NCBI GenBank assembly: GCA_003222555.1
Contig: QHWL01000182.1
Coordinates: forward strand, 1 to 5,879
DNA: 5,879 bases
Source: Acidobacteriota bacterium
Lineage (GTDB): Bacteria; Acidobacteriota; Vicinamibacteria; Vicinamibacterales; CAVVIG01
Direction of reading: 5' to 3'
Shown: piece after piece, positions 1 through 5,742 of the stretch
Numbering within the stretch: position 1 is the first letter of the stretch
How the letters are laid out: every line of letters starts with the position of its first letter
Position numbers and translations under genes: made by a program
Notes under the pieces: model-generated
The model's input: only the letters and a program-made list of their open reading frames with translations
What the model was told of the DNA's origin: nothing
The model's database searches: none

Positions 1-1
1 T

Positions 2-910
2 GGCGGTGAAGAGGTCTCCGAGTTCAAGGATGGCGACGACCAGTTCGTCGTCCTCCTCAGGCTCGACGAGCCGTACCGCAACAATCCGCTCGGCATGGGG
101 GATCTGCTGGTCCCCGCCGGCCCGGGGAAGACCGTCAAGGTGAGCGACGTGGCCACCCTCAGCCGCGCGAGCGGACCCGCCTCGATCGACCGGTACAACC
201 GCCAGCGCCAGATCTCGGTGAACGCCAACATCGACCGCGTGCCGCTTGGTGAGGTGATCGCCGCCGCGCGCGTCATGGTCGACGAGCTGCACGTGAAGCC
301 AGGGTATCAAGTGGTCTTCGGCGGCAGCGCACGGGCGCTCGCCGAGGCCTCCAACAACTTCGCGATCGCGATTGTGCTTGCGGTAGCGTTCATTTACATG
401 GTGCTCGCCTCGCAGTTCAACAGCTTCGTGCACCCGCTGACGATCATGACGGCGCTGCCGCTCAGCCTACCGGCGGGGCTGCTCGCCCTGATGGCCTTCG
501 GGATGACCTTGAACGTTTACAGCGCCATCGGTTTGATGATGCTGTTTGGCATCGTGAAGAAGAACTCCATCCTGCAGGTCGACTACACGAACACGCTTCG
601 GCGGGACGGCATGGAACGGCACGATGCGCTCATCGCCGCCAACCACGTGAGGCTCCGGCCCATCTTGATGACGACTCTGGCGATTGTCGCCGGAATGCTT
701 CCGATCGCGTTCGGCCGCGGCGCGGGCGCCGGCTCGCGCGCCTCGATGGCGGTGACCATCATCGGCGGCCAGGTGCTCTGCCTGCTGCTGACGCTGCTCA
801 TCACACCGGTCGTCTACTCGTGCTTCGACGACCTGCGCGAATGGAGCCCGGCGGCGCTCGTCCGGAAGCTCCGGACCAAGGGTCGCACTGAACGACCGGC
901 CGAAACATAA
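2..910 (+). CDS. RND efflux pump, HAE1/AcrB family, C-terminal part (5' end outside window)
   Basis: This is the last 302 residues of an inner-membrane proton-driven multidrug efflux transporter. The frame is open from base 2 and ends at TAA 908-910; the family is usually about 1,030-1,060 aa, so roughly two thirds lie upstream. Residues 1 to about 110 are the end of the second porter (periplasmic) segment, with the HAE1 signature GPASIDRYNRQRQ. About five membrane segments follow, matching TM8-TM12: near residues 119-139 (ending YMVLASQF), 147-167, 172-194, 219-237 and 248-272. The TM10 motif GIVKKNSIL carries Lys186/Lys187 and Asn188; a lysine here belongs to the AcrB proton relay (family knowledge). 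The next positions read QVDYTN, with Gln192 where relatives usually have a hydrophobic residue. A basic tail of about 25 residues ends the protein. It normally works with a membrane-fusion protein and an outer-membrane channel, neither visible here. The substrate cannot be told from this part. Confidence 0.95.
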   Translation, partial: GGEEVSEFKDGDDQFVVLLRLDEPYRNNPLGMGDLLVPAGPGKTVKVSDVATLSRASGPASIDRYNRQRQISVNANIDRVPLGEVIAAARVMVDELHVKPGYQVVFGGSARALAEASNNFAIAIVLAVAFIYMVLASQFNSFVHPLTIMTALPLSLPAGLLALMAFGMTLNVYSAIGLMMLFGIVKKNSILQVDYTNTLRRDGMERHDALIAANHVRLRPILMTTLAIVAGMLPIAFGRGAGAGSRASMAVTIIGGQVLCLLLTLLITPVVYSCFDDLREWSPAALVRKLRTKGRTERPAET

Positions 911-921
911 GCGCCACACGG

Positions 922-1020
922 TTTCTCACGAAGGCACGAAGGATTCACGAAGAACACGAAGGACTTTTTGTACTAAGATTTCTTCGTGATCTTCGTGTCC
1001 TTTCGTGCCTTCGTGATAAA
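922..1020. repeat. Large imperfect inverted repeat of CACGAAG heptamers between convergent genes
   Basis: The left arm (922-961) has four CACGAAG units at 927, 935, 946 and 955. The right arm (982-1020) has the complementary CTTCGTG at 982, 991 and 1009 and a one-mismatch copy (TTTCGTG) at 1001. The outer 15 bp, 926-940 against 1002-1016, are perfectly complementary. The inner units pair in register around a 2-nt bulge, leaving a T-rich, 20-nt loop (962-981). TTT at 922-924 also matches AAA at 1018-1020. It fills nearly all of the 118-bp gap between the RND stop and the folK stop. A bidirectional transcription stop is possible, but no T-tract follows the stem on either strand, so it is not a canonical intrinsic terminator. 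I recall similar CACGAAG-type intergenic elements from Acidobacteria and other high-GC environmental genomes, but cannot verify this here. Confidence 0.9.
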
Positions 1021-1028
1021 CGTTCTCG

Positions 1029-1496
1029 TCAGCCAGTCACGAGCCTCAGAAGCTCCCCTACCGTCTTCCCGGTGACCGGATCCACCATGTCCGGCGCAAT
1101 CTCCGCGAGCGGTTCGAGGACGAACCGCCGGCTCCTGAAGCGCGGGTGTGGCACAACGAGACCCGGTTCGTCGAGAATCCGATTTCCAAACAGCACGAGA
1201 TCGAGATCGAGCGTGCGCGCCGCGCCGGGCATCGGCCTCTCCCGTCCGCGCTCCTGCTCAATCTCGAGCAATGCCTCGAGCAGCTCGTCTGGCGACAACG
1301 CGGTCTCGCCCACAGCGGCGGCGTTCAAAAACAGCGGCTGCCGGCCAGGGACGTCGACGGGATCGGTGTCGAAGAAGGTCGAAGCGCGGATGTTCCTGAG
1401 GATCGATCCGAGGCGGGACAGAGCGTAGTCGAAGTGTGCGCGACGGTCGCCAAGATTGCTACCGAGCGCGATGGCGACGCTCGTTATTCGATCCAC
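1029..1496 (-). CDS. folK: 2-amino-4-hydroxy-6-hydroxymethyldihydropteridine pyrophosphokinase (HPPK)
   Basis: This enzyme transfers pyrophosphate from ATP to 6-hydroxymethyl-7,8-dihydropterin, the step before dihydropteroate synthase in cytoplasmic folate synthesis. At 155 aa it is a normal single-domain HPPK (about 155-165 aa). The family blocks are in order: ALGSNLGDR (residues 10-18), the pterin-loop region with TDPVDVPGRQPLFLN (44-58), EIEQERGRER (78-87), the metal-binding core RTLDLDLVLFG (94-104) with Asp97 and Asp99 as the expected Mg ligands, and VPHPRFRSRRFVLEPL (115-130). The GTG at 1496-1494 is chosen because the conserved strand VAIALGSNLG begins at residue 7 and no ATG lies in frame near it. 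A weak GAGG lies about 13 nt upstream. The start sits inside the 3' end of the preceding gene (13-nt overlap), so translation is probably coupled. No folB or folP is seen beside it. It is the last gene of its unit and ends 9 nt from the heptamer hairpin. Confidence 0.95.
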   Translation of the reverse strand: MDRITSVAIALGSNLGDRRAHFDYALSRLGSILRNIRASTFFDTDPVDVPGRQPLFLNAAAVGETALSPDELLEALLEIEQERGRERPMPGAARTLDLDLVLFGNRILDEPGLVVPHPRFRSRRFVLEPLAEIAPDMVDPVTGKTVGELLRLVTG

Positions 1497-1969
1497 CGCG
1501 AAGACAGCACCTCGCCGTGCGCCGCGGCGAGCGACTGGCCCCGGCGGCCGAGAAGATCGACGCGGCCGGCGAGCGCCTGCTCGAAGAAGCGCTGCTGCTC
1601 GAGCGTCTCGCCGAGGATGACGCGCAGCATCCCGCTCTGGCGCGCGTTGGTCATCGCCTCGACCCGAGGCTGCCACCGATCGACGAACGCCTGCGCGTCG
1701 CGGGCGTCCGCCTCGATGACGGCGCGCGCCGCCTCGGCGCCCTTGCCGGCGACCTCGCGCTGCGGCTCGACGGTGTCGGCCACCTGGCCGCCAAGATCCG
1801 CGATCGCCGTCGCCAGCCATGAGAGCTGCACGTCCTCGCGGTTGATGATGTATTGATACGTGTTGTTGGCGTCGTACTGGCTCACGAAGCGCGCGCTGTC
1901 CTCGTGCCGCAGGAACATCGCCAGTTTTTCGCGGTGGAACTGCTGAAGAAGAGCCAGAAGATCGGTCAC
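1484..1969 (-). CDS. Unrecognised all-helical protein, possibly ferritin-like fold, between dksA and folK
   Basis: I do not recognise this 161-aa protein by name. It has no signal peptide, no membrane segment and no cysteine. The sequence looks almost wholly helical: an amphipathic start (MTDLLALLQQFHREKLAMFL), a second helix near 36-60 (NNTYQYIINREDVQLSWLATAIADLGG region), a third near 74-107 rich in Ala and Glu, and a fourth near 111-136 (GETLEQQRFFEQAL). The phrase E45-x-x-Q48-x-x-W51-L leading to a DLGG turn resembles the ExxH helix of ferritin/rubrerythrin-like four-helix bundles, with Gln in the His place. Helix four has E121/E124 but no ExxH. If related, the diiron site is probably lost or altered; this is inference. 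The GTG start at 1969 forms a 4-nt GTGA overlap with the dksA-like stop, and AGGAAAG lies about 9-12 nt upstream. Its 3' end overlaps folK by 13 nt. Reality is supported by the two tight junctions and the non-arginine-rich composition. Confidence 0.85.
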   Translation of the reverse strand: MTDLLALLQQFHREKLAMFLRHEDSARFVSQYDANNTYQYIINREDVQLSWLATAIADLGGQVADTVEPQREVAGKGAEAARAVIEADARDAQAFVDRWQPRVEAMTNARQSGMLRVILGETLEQQRFFEQALAGRVDLLGRRGQSLAAAHGEVLSSRWIE

Positions 1970-2301
1970 AAATTCTGTCTTTCCTTGCACGTGATGCAGA
2001 CACGGGTCCACGGAATGGCCTTCAGCCGCGCTTCGGCGATCGCCTCGCCGCAGTCGCGGCACATGCCGTAGGTGCCGTTCTCGATACGCGTGAACGCCTC
2101 CTCGATCGCCTGCAGGATCTTCGCATCGGTCTGCTTCAACTTGAGCTGGATGTGGACCTCATTGTTGCCGCTGGCTTGATCCGCCATGTCGCCCTGACGC
2201 GTATTGTTTTCCATCGAGGCCTGTAGCGGCTTGATGCCGCCGCTCCCGAGGATTTCGCCTCGCTTCCTGCGGAGCGCGTCCTTATAGCTCTGCACGTCCA
2301 T
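1966..2301 (-). CDS. Short DksA/TraR-family C4 zinc-finger protein
   Basis: This is a probable RNA polymerase secondary-channel binding regulator of the DksA/TraR family, acting in the cytoplasm on transcription initiation. At 111 aa it is shorter than E. coli DksA (151 aa) and longer than TraR (about 70 aa); 110-130 aa forms are common outside Proteobacteria. Residues 1-37 and 46-75 look like the two arms of a coiled coil. The tip between them keeps the DxxDxA pattern as D38-M-A-D41-Q-A43; in E. coli DksA these acidic tip residues are needed for activity. The C4 zinc finger is C81-x2-C84-x17-C102-x2-C105 with the usual YGMCRDCGE and RLKAIPWTRVC context. The ATG at 2301 has GGGAG about 10 nt upstream. 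A candidate extended -10 lies about 50 nt upstream of the start, so this is probably the first gene of the unit with the helical protein and folK. I leave out a symbol because DksA-like paralogues with other roles are common. Confidence 0.93.
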   Translation of the reverse strand: MDVQSYKDALRRKRGEILGSGGIKPLQASMENNTRQGDMADQASGNNEVHIQLKLKQTDAKILQAIEEAFTRIENGTYGMCRDCGEAIAEARLKAIPWTRVCITCKERQNL

Positions 2302-2353
2302 TGCGTTTGGACTCCCGCCTTAGTTTCGGCCCGCGTGGCCTGGACAACAGTAG

Positions 2354-2383
2354 ATCATAGCATGCCGTCCAACAGGGAGCGAA
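2354..2383 (-). promoter_or_regulatory. Candidate extended -10 promoter for the dksA-like/folK unit
   Basis: Read on the minus strand, TGCTATGAT (2362-2354) fits the extended -10 form TGnTATAAT with one mismatch. A weak -35 candidate, TTCGCT, lies 18 nt upstream (2383-2378). Transcription would start near 2347, giving a leader of about 45 nt before the ATG at 2301. The AT-rich hexamer stands out in a GC-rich spacer and is correctly placed between the upstream hairpin and the gene. No start-site data are available and the -35 match is poor. Confidence 0.4.
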
Positions 2384-2404
2384 GGCGCGACAATGCAATG
2401 CGAC

Positions 2405-2476
2405 GTTTGAACGCAGAGCACGCAGAGAAATTCTAGGATTTCTTCTCGGCGGCCTCGGCGGTCTCTGCGTTGAACG
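2405..2476. repeat. Inverted repeat of CGCAGAG/CGCCGAG heptamers in 9-bp period
   Basis: The left arm has CGCAGAG at 2412-2418 and 2421-2427. The right arm has its complement CTCTGCG at 2463-2469, followed inward by two CTCGGCG units at 2454-2460 and 2445-2451, so the right-arm units are exactly 9 bp apart. AACGCAGAG on the left pairs perfectly with the right outer block, and GAGAAAT near 2425-2431 pairs roughly with ATTTCTTCTC near 2438-2447 around a short loop. The arms differ in unit number (two against three) and in the fourth base of the heptamer, so the stem is imperfect. It lies 70 nt beyond the ybbP-like stop and about 20 nt upstream of the candidate dksA promoter. It could end the esterase/ABC transcript, but no T-tract follows. 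Its plan resembles the CACGAAG repeat at 922-1020. Confidence 0.85.
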
Positions 2477-2545
2477 TGATTTGTTCACAATCTCTGAAGG
2501 CCTCCGCCACTACAGGCGTCTGAAAACGGCATCGGCACCACTGGG

Positions 2546-5080
2546 TTACTCCGCTCTGAGCGTGGCGAGCGGCTTGTGCCGCAGGACATCGAGACTGGAG
2601 ACGACGCCGATGGCGGAGACGAGCAGTGCCGTGAGCACCACCCCGCCGACGTGCTCGCCGGCGAAGATCCGCCACGGAATCTCGAGCGCGTACCGGCTGA
2701 CACCCCAGGTCAGGGCGATGGCGCCGAGCGATCCGACCAAGCCGGCAAGTGCCCCGAGCACTCCGTACTCGAACAGCAGCATTTTTGCGATCGTTCGGGT
2801 ATTGGCGCCGAGCGTCTTGAAGACCGCCGCTTCGTAGACCCGCTGGAATTTCGTCATCGCGACCGCGCCGACGAGGATCAATCCGCCGCTGAACAGCACC
2901 AGGCCGCCCACGACGCTGATTGCCAGCGTGACCTTCGACATCACGTCGCGAATCGTTTCGAGAATCTCGTGGAAGTCGATCACCGAGACATTCGGAAACT
3001 GCACGACGAGATCGTGCTGGAACCGCGCGCGCGCGGGGGCGTCGTCCGGGCCTTTCAGCGGCGCGACGTAGGTTTGCGGCGCCTGGTCGAGAGCGCCCGG
3101 CCGGAACACGAACATGAAACCGCCACCGCGCGAATCCCTCCAATCGACCTCGCGAACGCTCGTGACTTTCGCATTGATCGGGCGGCCCAGAATGTCGAAC
3201 CGGACCGTGTCCCCAACGTTGATCGAGAATCGCTGGTGGATGCTCCGCTCCACCGACACTTCGGGATCGGGGGAAGGCCCATGCCAGAACTCACCATCGA
3301 TGAGTTGCTCATTCGGCTCGAGCCTGTCGCGGTACGTGATGGTGTACTCGCGCGCGAGGGATCCCCGCGCGCGAACGTCCTCGAAGCTTTCGAGGTTCGT
3401 CTCGCGTCCGCTGACGCCCGTGACTCGCGCCCGTAACACGGGAATCAGCCGCGATTGCCCGCCGCCGTACGCGGGATCGGCCAGAAAGGCCCGGACACCT
3501 TCGACCTGGCCGCGCTGGATGTCGAGCAGAAACATGTCCGGCGCGTCCTGGGCGACCTCGACGGAAAACTCACGCAGCAGACTCGCCTGCAGCGACCGAA
3601 CGCCGACGATGAAGAAGCATCCGAGGCCGACGGCCAGCAGAACGACGCGCGTCTGGTTGCCAGGCCGCGACAGATGAAGGACGGCGTGACGCAGCGGGAA
3701 TGAGCGCGCATTGGCGAGCGGCGCGATCAGGCGGACGAGCGTTCGGCCGGCCAGCTGTAGGACGAACGCCAACGTCGCAAACCCCGCGCACACGATGACG
3801 CCCACCTTGATCGACGCCGCCTGCCACGCGGCGACCGCGACGAGGGCGAGACACACGAGCGCGATCGCGGCGATGCGCGTCCAGTCGCGCCGGCCCCGCA
3901 CGGGCTCGTCGCGGAGGAGCACCGACGGCTTCACGAACCGCACTTCCAGAAGCGGCACGATCGAGAAGAGCAGCGACACCAGCACGCCGATGCCGACGCC
4001 CTGGGCCGCTGCGCTCCAGGTCACCCCGTAGTGCGCTTCGGCCAGAATCGACGTCGATGAGCTGAGCGCCAGCGGAATCGCCCCAATCACGCCGCTTGCC
4101 AGCGCGACCCCGAGCAGGCTGCCGGCGAGCCCGAGCGCCATGACCTGCAGCATGTACACGGCGATGATCTGACGGCTCCGGGCTCCGACGCACTTCAGCA
4201 CGGCGATGCTTCGAATCTTTTGCTGGATGAACACGCGCGTGACGCTCGAGACGGCGATGCCGCCCAGAATCACGATGACCAGACCGACGAGGCTGAGATA
4301 ATTTTCCGCCCGATCGAAATCGCGTCCCACTTCGTCGTCGGTCGCGCGGTACGAGCGCGCAGTGACGAACTGGTCTTTGAAATCCTCCGTCAGCCCGGTC
4401 ACAAGCGGCTCGATGCGGTCGTCCGGCACGCGCACGAGGAGCACGCGACGCGCGCGGCTACCGAAGCTCAGAAGGCCGGTCGACCCCAAGTCGTCGTAAT
4501 CGATGAGGATGCGGGGGCCGAGGCTGAACTGACCGATGCGGCGGCCCGGCTCGCTCGCGATGACGCCGCGAATCGTGAACGTCGTCATGCCGATCGTGAG
4601 GCGGTCGCCGACCTTGACGCCAAGCGCCGTCAACAACTCGGCACGGACGAGCGCGCCGTGATGTTCGAGAATCGCGTGTGAGTAGGGCTGGCCCGTGTCC
4701 AGACCGACAGTGCCGTACAGCGGGAACGCCGGCTGCACGGCCTTGAGCTCCACCATCCGCGCGACCGCCTTCGATCCGTCAGCCGGCCGGACCATGGTCG
4801 GCGTCTCGACGGTCTCGGTCCGCTCCGTAATCCCCGCGTCGGCAAGCCGGCGGTCGATGGAGAGGCGGGCGGCAGGCGTCCAGTCGCGGTTGGTCGCGAT
4901 CAGCACGTCGGCGGCAATGAGCGATCGAGCTTCGCGTCCGAACACGCCGCGAACGCTTTGGATGACCGACCGCAGCGCAACGATCGCGGAAACGCCCACG
5001 GCAATACAAACGAAGAAGAACAAGAGGCGCCGCCACGACGCCCGCGTCTCACGTACGGCCATAACCAGCACGAAGCTCAT
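2546..5080 (-). CDS. YbbP-like ABC transporter permease with two FtsX domains
   Basis: This is the inner-membrane permease of a type VII (MacB/LolE/FtsX fold) ABC system. At 844 aa it matches the large two-repeat group typified by E. coli YbbP (about 800 aa; COG3127-like). About ten membrane segments can be read: residues 19-39, 262-285, 309-335, 356-378, 403-421, 425-445, 478-498, 718-740, 765-790 and 810-830. Between TM1 and TM2 (about 40-260) and between TM7 and TM8 (about 500-717) lie two large soluble parts that should face the periplasm, the second with GDTVRFDILGRPINAKV. Each FtsX domain shows the cytoplasmic coupling phrase after its first helix: RSIAVLKCVGARSRQI (290-305) and YEAAVFKTLGANTRTI (749-764). 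Each ends with a motif of the SVLLRDEP or PLATLRAE type. The ATG at 5080 overlaps the ATPase stop by 4 nt (ATGA), and no clear Shine-Dalgarno precedes it, so coupled translation is likely. The ligand is not shown by the sequence; the neighbouring esterase suggests a lipid-like or hydrophobic one. Confidence 0.95.
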   Translation of the reverse strand: MSFVLVMAVRETRASWRRLLFFFVCIAVGVSAIVALRSVIQSVRGVFGREARSLIAADVLIATNRDWTPAARLSIDRRLADAGITERTETVETPTMVRPADGSKAVARMVELKAVQPAFPLYGTVGLDTGQPYSHAILEHHGALVRAELLTALGVKVGDRLTIGMTTFTIRGVIASEPGRRIGQFSLGPRILIDYDDLGSTGLLSFGSRARRVLLVRVPDDRIEPLVTGLTEDFKDQFVTARSYRATDDEVGRDFDRAENYLSLVGLVIVILGGIAVSSVTRVFIQQKIRSIAVLKCVGARSRQIIAVYMLQVMALGLAGSLLGVALASGVIGAIPLALSSSTSILAEAHYGVTWSAAAQGVGIGVLVSLLFSIVPLLEVRFVKPSVLLRDEPVRGRRDWTRIAAIALVCLALVAVAAWQAASIKVGVIVCAGFATLAFVLQLAGRTLVRLIAPLANARSFPLRHAVLHLSRPGNQTRVVLLAVGLGCFFIVGVRSLQASLLREFSVEVAQDAPDMFLLDIQRGQVEGVRAFLADPAYGGGQSRLIPVLRARVTGVSGRETNLESFEDVRARGSLAREYTITYRDRLEPNEQLIDGEFWHGPSPDPEVSVERSIHQRFSINVGDTVRFDILGRPINAKVTSVREVDWRDSRGGGFMFVFRPGALDQAPQTYVAPLKGPDDAPARARFQHDLVVQFPNVSVIDFHEILETIRDVMSKVTLAISVVGGLVLFSGGLILVGAVAMTKFQRVYEAAVFKTLGANTRTIAKMLLFEYGVLGALAGLVGSLGAIALTWGVSRYALEIPWRIFAGEHVGGVVLTALLVSAIGVVSSLDVLRHKPLATLRAE

Positions 5081-5742
5081 AACGGCTCGACGACCCGGCC
5101 GTCGCGAAGGATCAGCCGCGCATCAGCCGCCGCGGCCAGCTCGGCGTCGTGCGTGACCAGCACGATTGTGGTCCCGCGCGCGTGGTTGATGTGGCGCAAG
5201 AGATCCATGAGGTGTCGGCCGTTCGTGCTGTCCAGATTGCCGGTCGGCTCATCGGCTAGCACGATAGGCGGGTCGTTGGCGAGCGCACGCGCCAGCGCGA
5301 CCCGCTGCTGCTCGCCCCCGGAGAGCTGCGACGGATAGTGATGCGCACGGCCGGTCAGCCCGACTTCTTCGAGCAGCGCCTGCACGTGAGCCCGCGGATC
5401 CGCGACGCCGGCAATCTCCATCGGAACCGCAACATTCTCGTATGCCGTGAGCGAGGGAATGAGGTGAAAGAACTGAAAGACGAAGCCAATCTTCTCGCCA
5501 CGCAGCCGCGCCAGCGCGTCCTCGTCGAGCTGTGTGATGTTCACGCCGTCAACCAGCACATCGCCGGAAGTCGGCGCGTCGAGGCCGGCGATGAGGCCGA
5601 GCAGCGTCGACTTCCCGCTGCCCGAGGGCCCCACGATCGCGATGAACTGACTTTTCGGGATCTGCATGGTCAGGGGATGAAGGATGGTGAGCGGCGCGCT
5701 TCCGCTCATCACCGTTCTTGAAACACCCCGCAACTCGATCAT
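5077..5742 (-). CDS. YbbA-like ABC transporter ATP-binding protein (MacB/LolD type)
   Basis: This cytoplasmic ATPase subunit should pair with the FtsX-type permease encoded directly after it. The 221-aa length is typical of LolD/YbbA/FtsE proteins. All nucleotide-binding elements are present: Walker A GPSGSGKST (38-46), Q-loop Gln90 within FVFQFFHLIPSLTAYENV, signature LSGGEQQR (140-147), Walker B IVLADE (160-165) followed by PTGNLD with the D-loop, and the switch His198 in LVTHD. The FHLIPSLTAxENV stretch is characteristic of the LolD/MacB/YbbA branch. The ATG at 5742 is preferred over an upstream in-frame ATG at 5814 because it forms a 4-nt ATGA overlap with the esterase stop and the protein then opens with the standard MIELRGVS strand. 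There is no strong Shine-Dalgarno, so translational coupling is likely. The stop overlaps the permease start by 4 nt. The substrate cannot be told from the ATPase. Confidence 0.96.
   Translation of the reverse strand: MIELRGVSRTVMSGSAPLTILHPLTMQIPKSQFIAIVGPSGSGKSTLLGLIAGLDAPTSGDVLVDGVNITQLDEDALARLRGEKIGFVFQFFHLIPSLTAYENVAVPMEIAGVADPRAHVQALLEEVGLTGRAHHYPSQLSGGEQQRVALARALANDPPIVLADEPTGNLDSTNGRHLMDLLRHINHARGTTIVLVTHDAELAAAADARLILRDGRVVEPL

Noticed and set aside
922..1020. CRISPR array
   Set aside because: The units are 7 bp with 1-4 bp spacers in opposed arms, which is not the 24-37 bp repeat and unique spacer plan of CRISPR, and no cas gene is present.
1497..2003. In-frame upstream extension of folK to a 324-residue protein
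   Set aside because: The added sequence is arginine-rich and repetitive, typical of an out-of-frame reading of GC-rich coding DNA. HPPK homology starts at the GTG at 1496, and a better gene occupies this stretch in another frame.
1970..2062. Longer start (ATG at 2062) for the helical protein
   Set aside because: It would overlap the zinc-finger coding region of the dksA-like gene, and the extra residues look like a shadow of it. The GTG at 1969 gives a GTGA overlap with a Shine-Dalgarno.
922..2476. The two heptamer repeats as the ends of a transposon around dksA-folK
   Set aside because: The words differ (CACGAAG against CGCAGAG), each element is a self-contained inverted repeat, and the enclosed genes are ordinary housekeeping genes without a transposase or target duplication.
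2472..2490. CRP-like palindrome GTGA-N5-TCAC
   Set aside because: The spacing is 5 rather than 6, it lies beyond a gene end and about 90 nt upstream of the candidate start, and a short match like this is expected by chance.
2433..3143. Long minus-strand and plus-strand open frames inside the permease gene and other genes
   Set aside because: They are Arg/Ala/Pro-rich antisense or shifted frames of recognised genes, expected at this GC content, with no family motif.
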